Shown here in pieces: positions 1 to 7,376 of a DNA stretch of 18,661 bases. Under the pieces are notes generated by a model, which worked only from the letters and a program-made list of their open reading frames with translations, made no database searches and was not told the origin of the DNA. Position 1 is the first letter of the stretch. Each line of letters starts with the position of its first letter. The stretch spans positions 1 to 18,661 of the forward strand of contig DXYB01000037.1 of the NCBI GenBank assembly GCA_019416065.1, in the 5' to 3' direction. This DNA comes from Acidaminococcus sp. (GTDB lineage Bacteria; Bacillota; Negativicutes; Acidaminococcales; Acidaminococcaceae). Position numbers and translations under genes: made by a program.

Positions 1-52
1 TCCACCAGAAAAGGATGAATTTGGGGTCCTCCCCAACATTTGACAAAGAACC
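1..52. repeat. Insertion-sequence terminal repeat, left window end
   Basis: These 52 bases are the exact reverse complement of 18609-18660. Read from position 52 outward on the minus strand, the repeat begins GGTTCTTTGTCAAATG, which resembles the terminal repeats of ISL3-family insertion sequences (from memory; not searched). It holds a small hairpin, TTGGGG-tcct-CCCCAA (21-36). The body of the element would lie left of position 1, outside the window. The transposase is not visible, so the family assignment is inference, while the repeat itself is read directly. Confidence 0.75.
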
Positions 53-809
53 AAAGAATTTTGATATTAATGCGGAAGGATTTTCCATCCGCTGCAAGTT
101 ATTTTATGAAAAAGACTTTCGTCATATCCCCCATGTAGTACTTTGCACCCATGGTTTTGGAGGCAATAAAGAAAATCACTCCGCTGCCAAATTTGCCCAG
201 CAATACATCACCAAATATAAGGACTGTGGCGTTATTGTTTTCGACTGGCCCTGTCATGGCGCAGATGCCCGCAAAAAAATGGTGCTCAGCGACTACATGA
301 CCTATCTGCGCCTAGTAACGAACTATGCCAAAAAAGAATTGGAAGCCAAAGAGATTTTCAACTACTCCACCAGCTTTGGTGCCTACCTGACATTAAAATA
401 TATCCACGATGCAGAAAATCCTTTTCAAAAGATCGCCCTTCGCAGTCCCGGTATTGCCATGTATCAACTGATGCTAAATACCCTCACGCCAGATGACCTA
501 GCTAAAGTGGAAAAAGGCAAGGAAGTTTCCGTCGGTTACCAGCGAAAAATGAAACTGGACAAACAATTTCTGGAAGATCTTAAAACTTCTGATATCCGCC
601 AATACGAGTATTTCGACTGGGCAGACTCCATGCTGATTCTCCATGGCACCAAAGACAAGCTGGCTCCTCTTTCAGATAGCCAGACTTTTGCCGAAAATAA
701 CGTCATCACGTTTATTCCCGTGGAAAATGCAAATCACACGTTCTCAGATCCTGCAACCAGTGATTTCGCGGCCCACACCATCGTAGAATTTTTTAAGCCA
801 GAGGCGTAA
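15..809 (+). CDS. Alpha/beta hydrolase, probably disrupted or re-started at its 5' end by an IS
   Basis: Cytosolic alpha/beta-hydrolase-fold enzyme of 264 residues with no signal peptide; substrate unknown (esterase, lipase or peptidase-like). It has the oxyanion-loop motif HGFGG at 46-50, the nucleophile elbow STSFG with Ser120, the acid Asp214 in HGTKD, and His241 in ANHTF, so the catalytic triad looks complete. The elbow is SxSxG rather than GxSxG. The only in-frame ATG (position 15) lies inside the 52-bp IS terminal repeat and has AAGG directly abutting it, which is too close for a Shine-Dalgarno site. Recognisable hydrolase sequence begins around residue 15, just after the IS boundary at 52. 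The native start was therefore probably removed by IS insertion; the frame may also enter from upstream of the window. It converges on the tetR remnant with only three bases between stop codons. Confidence 0.7.
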   Translation: MNLGSSPTFDKEPKNFDINAEGFSIRCKLFYEKDFRHIPHVVLCTHGFGGNKENHSAAKFAQQYITKYKDCGVIVFDWPCHGADARKKMVLSDYMTYLRLVTNYAKKELEAKEIFNYSTSFGAYLTLKYIHDAENPFQKIALRSPGIAMYQLMLNTLTPDDLAKVEKGKEVSVGYQRKMKLDKQFLEDLKTSDIRQYEYFDWADSMLILHGTKDKLAPLSDSQTFAENNVITFIPVENANHTFSDPATSDFAAHTIVEFFKPEA

Positions 810-820
810 CAACTACGCCT
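802..820. terminator. Short hairpin across the convergent stop codons
   Basis: AGGCGTA (802-808), loop ACAAC, TACGCCT (814-820) form a perfect 7-bp stem. It covers both the hydrolase stop (TAA ending at 809) and the tetR stop (813-815). Neither side carries a good U-run, so it is at best a weak bidirectional terminator, and part of the symmetry may be chance in the two coding ends. Confidence 0.3.
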
Positions 821-1477
821 TGTGGCCGTAAAGGAATCGATCCAGCACTTCTGGCACACGCGCCGCCATATTGTCCTTATTGATAGCCCCCTGGGTCGCC
901 GACATGCAAAGGGAAAAATACAAATTCTCTGCCACGGCGGGCGCATCAGAAAGGGGTTTCAATGTGCCATCGGCGATTCCGTGGTCTAAGATTTTCCGCA
1001 AATAAGAAATCTCTGTACGAAGGATTTCTGCATATTTACGCTGCACTTGGATTTCTTCCGGCGTGGGCCGTTTCCCCCATACTGTAATCACGGTGTAGTC
1101 CTTAGCACTGTCATCCCAACGGAGATACCATCCCGGCCGGCCTGCTTGTTGCTCAAACATCACAACCCCCCACAGCACGCCATTTTTTTCTAAAAAGTCC
1201 ACCAGAGCATACGTATACTCCATAAAACGGTGGGCAAAATCCGGATACTCCTCCATGATTTTTTCCATTTTTTTGAGCAGTTTCTGGTTCTTCCCGTTAG
1301 GGTATAAAATAGATTTTCCTTATTCTGGTAATACTTATAAACAGTGCCTTTGCCAGTATCGGCAATCTGGATAATCTCATCCAGTGTGGCCTGCATATAG
1401 CCTTTTCGGGAAAACACCTTTTCCGCGGCTTTGAGGATCCGTTTTTCTTTAGAAAAAGATTGGCAGATTCGAGTCAT
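813..1477 (-). pseudogene. TetR-family transcriptional regulator, frameshifted
   Basis: The 5' part (start ATG 1475-1477, GGAG upstream) encodes a typical TetR helix-turn-helix of about 60 residues: FSRKGYMQATLDEI, then TGKGTVYKYYQNKENLF. After TLTG the frame is lost. The ligand-binding half continues in another frame (KNQKLLKKMEKIMEE onward) to the stop at 813. Restoring one base in the G run read as CCC on the plus strand at 1293-1295 would give a continuous protein of about 220 residues, normal for the family. This is therefore a one-base deletion: a real lesion, a phase-variable tract or a base-calling error. It lies about 30 bases downstream of the AEC transporter in the same orientation, so it was probably that gene's local regulator. 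If the frameshift is real, a truncated HTH-only peptide of 95 residues is made. Confidence 0.8.
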
Positions 1478-1509
1478 AGTTGCACGCTCCGTTATTTATT
1501 TTTAGTACA

Positions 1510-2451
1510 TCATAATAGTCCCATCGTTTTCAGCACAAGCACCCAAAGAAACATGGTCACGCAGGATAAGGCTGTGGAAAAAATCACGCAGTTGCCGGCC
1601 AGTTCTCCGTCGCTATCCATTTGTTGCGCCATGGCAAAGCCGGCCACGGCACAAGGAGTCCCTGCCATAGCCAAAATGGTAGCCAGATCCACACCGTGGA
1701 ATCCCAAAAATATAACAGCACCTCCGAGGAAAAGTAACGGCGCCACAAAAAGCCGCCCGGCAACACAAATCGCTAGGTCCCTAATTCCTTTCACGGCCCC
1801 CTGCAAAGTAAAGGAAGCCCCCAATACAATCAGGGCAAAAGGCGTGGTGCTGACAGTAATGGCATGGGCGCATTTCACAAGCACATCTGGGAGTGCAAAC
1901 GGGAGCAGCTTGCACAGGCCGCCAATAAGGGCGCCCCAAATCATAGGATTTTTGGCAATGCCTACCAGGATTTTTCCCAACTGAAACCGGGCACCCCGGA
2001 ATGTTTCCAGGGTAAAAACAGCCAGAATATTATAAATAGGCACTACAACGGCGGTTAGCATCATCGGAATGGCAGCGGCTTCAGTTCCATAGATATTATC
2101 CACAAGAGGAACACCCAGCAAAATAAAATTACTGCGATAAAGGGCCTGAATCATGGCGCCCCGTTTTTTATTTGAAGCCTCTGCATGCACCACAAACAAA
2201 AAATCCAACCCATAAAAAAGCAGTAGGGCGACTACTGCATAGAAAACAAGGGATGGTTTGGGCATATTGGCCGTACTGGTAGAATATACGGCATTCATCA
2301 TATTCACAGGGAGAAAAATGCCAAAGACCAATTTATTAAATGTCGATATATCTTTCTCTGTGAAACGGTACTGCCATTTCATCAAAAGGCCTAGTGCCAG
2401 ATACACCATCAGTGGTGCAACAGCCCCGGCCGCCACGATAAAATTCTCCAT
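1510..2451 (-). CDS. AEC-family (auxin efflux carrier-like) transporter
   Basis: Inner-membrane permease of 313 residues, close to the family's usual length. It has about ten hydrophobic segments in two halves around a central hydrophilic stretch. The N-terminal part (LMVYLALGLLMKW, then TFNKLVFGIFLPVNMM) and the conserved ALYRSNFILLGVPL region (about 105-118) are typical of AEC permeases related to malate/malonate carriers such as MleP and MdcF. Substrate cannot be fixed; organic acids are plausible. The start is supported by AAGGAG four bases before the ATG. A tetR-type gene, now frameshifted, follows 32 bases downstream. No convincing -35/-10 pair was found in the 140 bases before it, which separate it from the phosphoethanolamine transferase gene. 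Confidence 0.82.
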   Translation of the reverse strand: MENFIVAAGAVAPLMVYLALGLLMKWQYRFTEKDISTFNKLVFGIFLPVNMMNAVYSTSTANMPKPSLVFYAVVALLLFYGLDFLFVVHAEASNKKRGAMIQALYRSNFILLGVPLVDNIYGTEAAAIPMMLTAVVVPIYNILAVFTLETFRGARFQLGKILVGIAKNPMIWGALIGGLCKLLPFALPDVLVKCAHAITVSTTPFALIVLGASFTLQGAVKGIRDLAICVAGRLFVAPLLFLGGAVIFLGFHGVDLATILAMAGTPCAVAGFAMAQQMDSDGELAGNCVIFSTALSCVTMFLWVLVLKTMGLL

Positions 2452-2591
2452 AGTGCTCCTTTTTCGTCAAAAGATAACTGTCAATTCTATTTTTAGGGTA
2501 TCATACTTTCCCCCATGCCGCAATTCTTTTATAAAGATTCCCAGTGAGAGGTGCACTTTTTTATTACTATTCACATGCTTCTTATATTCTG

Positions 2592-4439
2592 TTATCTCTC
2601 TGTTTGCAGGACAGCCGGATCATCCTGTATTCGGTTTTTTCCATGCTTTGTTCTCAATTCCTGCAACGGCATATTAAATTGTTCTGAGGCAATATCCGTC
2701 TTTTGAGAATACCCCGGTACATTTCGTATCCCCAGAAGATCCACCATAACCTCATACAACAAATCATTAGTCCAATAGGTATTTCTGTGTTGCCAAAGCG
2801 CTCTGCTAATCTGAGGGTTATCTTTCTGATACATCGGGGACAATGCGATAAAGAAAGGAATATGCGTCATAGCCCAAGTGAATTTTGTAGCCTCGTGGCT
2901 GTACTCCATATCCTCCCCATGGTCGGACATATAAATCATACCCCTAAAATTAGGTTGCGTACTCGCCACATGATAAATTTGCGCTAGCACGGTATCCGTA
3001 TAGGCCACCGTGTTATCATAAGCATTGATTCGGCGTTCGTCTTTCTTTTCCACGGAATATTTTTCCTGTTCTTTAGGATATCGTTCTTGATAATCAGCAT
3101 GGCTCCCCATCAAATGTACAACTATCAGCATGTTCCTTGCCTGCTGATAGTCCACTTGCTGCAGCTTTTCTACCAGTTTTCCATCAAAGTCCGTGGTCCA
3201 TGTTGTATCCCCAGAATTTCCATTGATCCAGATTTCTTTATCTGCGCCACTGGCAATGGATGCTACCGGAGTATCATAGGCTCCATACTTGACCTGATTA
3301 CTAATCCAATAGGTTTTATACCCGGCCGATTTTGCCACTTCTAAAATGGAATAGGCATCTACTAACTGCATATCGTTATACTGGTTTTTCCCTGTCAGCG
3401 CATAGGTCAGCGTTGGAACGGTATGGGTATGATTAGAATAGGCATGAGGAAATAGAATGGTTCCTTTTTGTTTAGCCAATGCCGCCAGCCATGGGGTCGT
3501 ATCCCTTTCATAACCAAAAGCCTGCATGTGATCTCGATTCTCAGACTCTCCTATGACCAAAACAAAGAGACCGCTCTTCCGTGGATCCAAGGAAATATTG
3601 TGTAGTTTTGATAGATTTTGCAGTCGATTGTGCTTAGCTTTTCTGTAAGCAGCATATTGTTCCAGACTTTGCGTAGTCTGCTTAATCAGACTACGCACCA
3701 TAGTGTTATCCGACTTATATATTCCTTTGTATTCACAGATACCAAATAGTACAAGTAGAATGCAAAGAGAAAGAGAATGCCACTGCAATGTACATTTCTT
3801 CGTGATGTGCAGCACCTGGATAAGGTAGAAGATAATAAAAGCCATTAGGCCTATAAGAGCGCCGCCCCACAACAAAGCATTTTGATTTCTCAAATATCCT
3901 GCCGCCTCACCCAAATTGGTTTGGAACAAAGTCAATATAATACTGGTCGTTAAAATACAACCGCTAACAACATAATACCCTATGATGACAAGTGGCAATA
4001 AAACAGAAAGGGAAAATCCTGCCCCCAGGATAACTTGCATTCCCTTTCGTACAAATCTGCTTTTAATTTTACCAGTAAGTAACCAGAGAATAATCCATAA
4101 AGAAAATAACAAAACAGCAAAAGAGAACGTATCGGTCAGCTCATTAATATTAACCGGGCTTTTCGTCTGCAGCTTTAAATAGGCAGGAAGTAAATAAAGA
4201 AAGACAAAAATCCCATAGGCAGGTAGCAACTTCTTATAAAATGCAGTGAGAATCCCTGTGCAAATAAAGGCACCTAAGGCAAATCCAAAAACGTCTTCGT
4301 ATTGAAAATAAGTGACGTAAATAGTAGCAGGTAAGCGGGCCAGAAAAAATGCTGCCAGAAAAATTACAATTGCTCTGGCAAAAGAGATTTTGTGTTTCAC
4401 AAAAAACTCTTTATAGCGAACTGCATTGAATTTTTCCAT
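2592..4439 (-). CDS. LPS phosphoethanolamine transferase (sulfatase/YhjW superfamily)
   Basis: Predicted inner-membrane enzyme of 615 residues that moves phosphoethanolamine from phosphatidylethanolamine to LPS core or lipid A at the outer face. Residues 20-235 hold several transmembrane helices. The catalytic domain (about 290-600) has the metal-binding motif VIGES (Glu298), a candidate nucleophile Thr338 or Thr340 in HTHTVPT, the metal site SDHGED (505-510) and His526 in THIPFF. The catalytic domain contains no cysteines, unlike the disulfide-rich EptA/MCR-1 types, so a core-sugar (CptA/EptC-like) role is as likely as lipid A modification. The start has AGGGGA five bases upstream. It is the last gene of the LPS operon, 34 bases after the GT8 gene, and this context supports LPS as substrate. 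Exact acceptor is unknown. Confidence 0.85.
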   Translation of the reverse strand: MEKFNAVRYKEFFVKHKISFARAIVIFLAAFFLARLPATIYVTYFQYEDVFGFALGAFICTGILTAFYKKLLPAYGIFVFLYLLPAYLKLQTKSPVNINELTDTFSFAVLLFSLWIILWLLTGKIKSRFVRKGMQVILGAGFSLSVLLPLVIIGYYVVSGCILTTSIILTLFQTNLGEAAGYLRNQNALLWGGALIGLMAFIIFYLIQVLHITKKCTLQWHSLSLCILLVLFGICEYKGIYKSDNTMVRSLIKQTTQSLEQYAAYRKAKHNRLQNLSKLHNISLDPRKSGLFVLVIGESENRDHMQAFGYERDTTPWLAALAKQKGTILFPHAYSNHTHTVPTLTYALTGKNQYNDMQLVDAYSILEVAKSAGYKTYWISNQVKYGAYDTPVASIASGADKEIWINGNSGDTTWTTDFDGKLVEKLQQVDYQQARNMLIVVHLMGSHADYQERYPKEQEKYSVEKKDERRINAYDNTVAYTDTVLAQIYHVASTQPNFRGMIYMSDHGEDMEYSHEATKFTWAMTHIPFFIALSPMYQKDNPQISRALWQHRNTYWTNDLLYEVMVDLLGIRNVPGYSQKTDIASEQFNMPLQELRTKHGKNRIQDDPAVLQTER

Positions 4440-4473
4440 GTGATTCCCCTTTCTGTAAGCTATGCATCCTATT

Positions 4474-5469
4474 TCAAAGTTTATACCGCAATTTCAGCCA
4501 GGCATACCAGAACATCCCACAGGCGTAATCCTTTAAGCTGTCTTTTTTTCTGAATTTGGCCCACATTTTAAAATCATGGTAGTTGTCCGGCTTTTTCACT
4601 GGCAAGGTATTGGTTAGCGTCTTCCATGGAGAAAGGGCATTGTAGTGCCGCCACTGTGCATCAAAGGGAGATAGTACCATTTGCCATGGTTTACGCCGCC
4701 CCGTCCAGTGAATAATGACGCCCTTTCCCGTATCATCCTCTCCTCCGCCAAATTCATTATATTCGGTGGGTAAGAATGTATTAGTACCATCAAAGGTTAA
4801 GTTCAGCACATCTTGGCTCTGTCCTAGAAAGCGTTCTCTGGGTTCGCACTGAAACGAAAATGTTTTTTCCGTAATGCCCTGTCGCTCCCATTCCGGAATA
4901 TTGACCAGCATAACGCCATCGTTAAAGTACTTCCCATTTTTTAGCTTTAAATACCCACCTCGGTAGGCTGCATCTTTGGGACGCTCCGATACTGCCGCCA
5001 TAGCTTTTCCTTCCATGGGTAACGCAAACAAGGCATTAAGCGAACGGATGACCATGGTATCCGCATCCAGATACAGGAACCTATTTGTAAACTTTTTTAT
5101 TATCTTAGGCATATAGATCCGCACATAAGAAATCCGGGAGAACCGCTGAACTTTAATATGAAAATCCTGGAAGGGTTCCATATGCATTTGGTACAATGTG
5201 CAGCGACAATGCCACTGCTTTGCCAATTCTTTAACTTTTTCTCTGTTTTCCTCATTATATCCGTCCGTAAAGAGGTGGAAAGAAAAAGTATGCTGCGAGT
5301 TATTCTCCAGAACAGATACTATGGAGGCTCCCATAATAGGGAAAAACGCATCATTCACATTATATCCCACATGCCAGGGTGTTATTTCCTTATCTGTCCG
5401 GAAGTCAAAAACTTCCTGATGAAGAATAAAATGCTCTTTATTAAAAAAATCCTGTGTGAATGTCTTCAT
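4474..5469 (-). CDS. Family 8 glycosyltransferase (LPS galactosyl/glucosyltransferase-like)
   Basis: Cytosolic or membrane-associated retaining glycosyltransferase of 331 residues using a UDP-sugar donor, probably extending the LPS core. It shows the GT8 order: NVNDAFFPIMGASIVSVL (38-54), DxD in LYLDADTMV (Asp135, Asp137), FNDGVMLVNIPEW (182-194) and HWTGRRKPW from His254. An open frame extends 46 codons further upstream, but the ATG at 5469 is preferred: it has GGAGG six bases before it, it overlaps the heptosyltransferase stop as ATGA, and GT8 proteins normally begin shortly before the first beta strand. The 20-odd residues before the GT8 core (MKTFTQDFF) are a little longer than usual. Coupled to the GT9 gene upstream; the phosphoethanolamine transferase follows. 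Acceptor and exact sugar cannot be told from sequence. Confidence 0.88.
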   Translation of the reverse strand: MKTFTQDFFNKEHFILHQEVFDFRTDKEITPWHVGYNVNDAFFPIMGASIVSVLENNSQHTFSFHLFTDGYNEENREKVKELAKQWHCRCTLYQMHMEPFQDFHIKVQRFSRISYVRIYMPKIIKKFTNRFLYLDADTMVIRSLNALFALPMEGKAMAAVSERPKDAAYRGGYLKLKNGKYFNDGVMLVNIPEWERQGITEKTFSFQCEPRERFLGQSQDVLNLTFDGTNTFLPTEYNEFGGGEDDTGKGVIIHWTGRRKPWQMVLSPFDAQWRHYNALSPWKTLTNTLPVKKPDNYHDFKMWAKFRKKDSLKDYACGMFWYAWLKLRYKL

Positions 5470-6533
5470 TTTGCCTCCTGCAACAATTTCTTTACAGCAT
5501 CCTGCACCATCTCCAAATGAATTGTGTTCACACAATCCATCTTGGGGCAACGGTTCGGCCCGATACAAATATGTTTGCCGGAGCAAGGTAAATGTCCGCT
5601 GACACATTCTGCATACTTCCCAGGCGCCTTGTAAATTTCTGGTGAGTTATAGGAAAACAGTGTCACCACTGGACAGCCGGCAACGGCGCCAATATGAGCC
5701 GTTCCTGTATCTAGCGTGACCAGAGCATCCATCTGCTGTAGCAGAGCTACCAGTTGCATAAACGAAGTTACTCCCACCAAATCCACAAGCTGCGCTGGGT
5801 ACCGCATAGCACGTTTCATGGCATCTGCCCGTTTGCGGTGAGTTGGAATTCCCGTCAGATACACAGTGGCCCCGTAACATTCCACCAGCCAGTCGCACAG
5901 CCTGGCAAACTGCTCCGGAGGCCAATCCTTTGTGCGGGAAGTCGTTTGGATGCAGAGAGCAATATTTTTTCCGCTTCGTCCATGCTGCGCCAGACATTGC
6001 GCTGCCCATGCTTTCATCTCCGGGACAAGGGGCTTTAACCGGGGTGGCACAAATTCCGTCTCTGTATCTCCAAAATACAACCGCAACATCTGCTGAAAGC
6101 TAGATGCCATAGAATGCTCACGGTAGTGCCAGCCTTGAGGAAGGGGCAAATCTTTTGTATAGAAATATTTTTCCCATCCTAAGTGCCACCCTAAGGCCTG
6201 TTCCATGCTTATTCTTTCTGGGATGCGGGCAATCCACTTCATCAAAGTGACCCGTTCCCGGGGATCCAGGGAAATGCCAAGGTCAAACCGTTCATTGGCC
6301 AATGCTCTTCCCATACGGTATACGTCCAGATAACCACCTTTACTTTTATAGGTATACGGTATTACCTCATCCACGCCTTCAAAGAGCTTGGCAGCAAACG
6401 CCAGTTTTCCAGAAGCCAAATACGTAATTTTAGCATCCGGGCAGTTTTTTTTCAGCACCGGGAATACGGAAGCCGTCATGATCATATCCCCTAGATGCAT
6501 GATCCCATCAACCAGAATATTTTGGTATGTCAT
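5466..6533 (-). CDS. Family 9 glycosyltransferase, LPS heptosyltransferase
   Basis: GT-B-fold enzyme of 355 residues, WaaC/WaaF/WaaQ type, that transfers heptose from an ADP-heptose-like donor to the growing LPS inner core on the cytosolic face. Visible family marks are the N-terminal HLGDMIMTASVFPVL (Asp16), the C-domain donor-site motif LDTGTAHIGA (Asp275) and the start of the second Rossmann domain at IALCIQTTSRTKDWP. Unusually, the C-terminus carries five cysteines in 25 residues (310, 317, 323, 329, 334), a possible metal site. Start ATG 6531-6533 overlaps the GT25 stop as ATGA and has AAGGA upstream, so translation is coupled. Its base composition is clearly less AT-rich than the GT25 and ligase genes before it. 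Position (Hep I/II/III) is not determinable. Confidence 0.88.
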   Translation of the reverse strand: MTYQNILVDGIMHLGDMIMTASVFPVLKKNCPDAKITYLASGKLAFAAKLFEGVDEVIPYTYKSKGGYLDVYRMGRALANERFDLGISLDPRERVTLMKWIARIPERISMEQALGWHLGWEKYFYTKDLPLPQGWHYREHSMASSFQQMLRLYFGDTETEFVPPRLKPLVPEMKAWAAQCLAQHGRSGKNIALCIQTTSRTKDWPPEQFARLCDWLVECYGATVYLTGIPTHRKRADAMKRAMRYPAQLVDLVGVTSFMQLVALLQQMDALVTLDTGTAHIGAVAGCPVVTLFSYNSPEIYKAPGKYAECVSGHLPCSGKHICIGPNRCPKMDCVNTIHLEMVQDAVKKLLQEAK

Positions 6534-7324
6534 ACTTTATCCTTATCATAGTATAGTTCTTGAATATGACGCTGTAGGCGGTGTATCTGAATTTTTACTT
6601 TTTCAATCACAGGCAATTGATTGTACCAATTTTGTATATGCTGGTCCTTTATACGCTGCATGGTTTTCTGTTTTATTTCAGTGCGTTCTTCTATTTTATC
6701 AATAATAGAATCTTGAGCCAGCCCACAATCTAATTCAGCTACAGCTTGATTCAGACAATATAATTTAATAAAATTCAACTTCTGATAAATGGCCCATGCA
6801 TCCAGCTCGATTTTAACCGGTGTTTGTGCTTTCAAAAGATTTTCAGCAGCCCTACGATTAATCGCATAAGCATGTCCCTTGCTTCCTGCCAAGCATCTCA
6901 TGATGGAAACACCGTGACCAATTCTTTTTACTGATTTCTTATGACCTGCAATAGGGAACAGTAAAACAACTGTCGGTTCTAATTGTGCGCTCATAAATTG
7001 ATGTATTTCAGGTTCTAATTCTATAAATAAATCTGTCAACTTGGCATCGTCTTCAAAAATATATATATACGGTTCCTCACTTTTCAGCAATTCTTCATAA
7101 ATTGCCAAGTGAGACAAAGCACAGCCGATTTCTCCTTTAGTTAAAAGGCCATCATCAGCAGAGAGTTTATGTAACTCTTCCTTCGTAAGTTCGTTTCCCA
7201 TTATAGCGTTAAAAAAGTTAGGCTTGATCTCCCACTTAGTCATACGTTGAATTACAGCGGCTCGTCTCTCCGACACGTTTCTGGCGCTGATAATATAATG
7301 GAAAAATGGTCTCACTTGATTCAT
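6530..7324 (-). CDS. Family 25 glycosyltransferase (LPS glycosyltransferase)
   Basis: Putative LPS core glycosyltransferase of 264 residues, GT25 (Lex1/LgtB-like beta-galactosyltransferase) family. It begins with the hallmark strand FHYIISARNVSERR, followed by LTKGEIGCALSHLAIYEEL (about 60-80) and the acidic metal/donor motif IFEDDAKL (about 90). SKGHAYAINRRAAENLL (about 145-160) is the conserved second half. The frame opens at 7393, but the ATG at 7324 is chosen because GAGG lies six bases before it and the protein then starts right at the first beta strand. The 3' third (about 215-264) is lysine/glutamine-rich and likely helical. AT-rich relative to the GT9 gene. It follows the ligase by about 50 bases and overlaps GT9 by four. 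Confidence 0.85.
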   Translation of the reverse strand: MNQVRPFFHYIISARNVSERRAAVIQRMTKWEIKPNFFNAIMGNELTKEELHKLSADDGLLTKGEIGCALSHLAIYEELLKSEEPYIYIFEDDAKLTDLFIELEPEIHQFMSAQLEPTVVLLFPIAGHKKSVKRIGHGVSIMRCLAGSKGHAYAINRRAAENLLKAQTPVKIELDAWAIYQKLNFIKLYCLNQAVAELDCGLAQDSIIDKIEERTEIKQKTMQRIKDQHIQNWYNQLPVIEKVKIQIHRLQRHIQELYYDKDKV

Positions 7325-7376
7325 AATATACCTCATTTCGATCTTTTGATAATACAGTGAAGAGAGACCTTCATCC

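Noticed and set aside
1460..1984. Plus-strand 174-codon frame opposite the AEC transporter, and similar long frames opposite nifJ and GT9
   Set aside because: They are antisense to clear genes, have no ribosome sites, and show compositions typical of reverse-frame artefacts.
2452..2591. Promoter or terminator between the phosphoethanolamine transferase and AEC genes
   Set aside because: TTGACA is present but no -10 lies at a fitting distance, and only 4-bp stems were seen.
4474..5607. Extra 46-codon N-terminal extension of the GT8 frame up to 5607
   Set aside because: It overlaps the heptosyltransferase gene and codes for unrelated sequence; the ATG at 5469 has a near-perfect ribosome site and an ATGA overlap.
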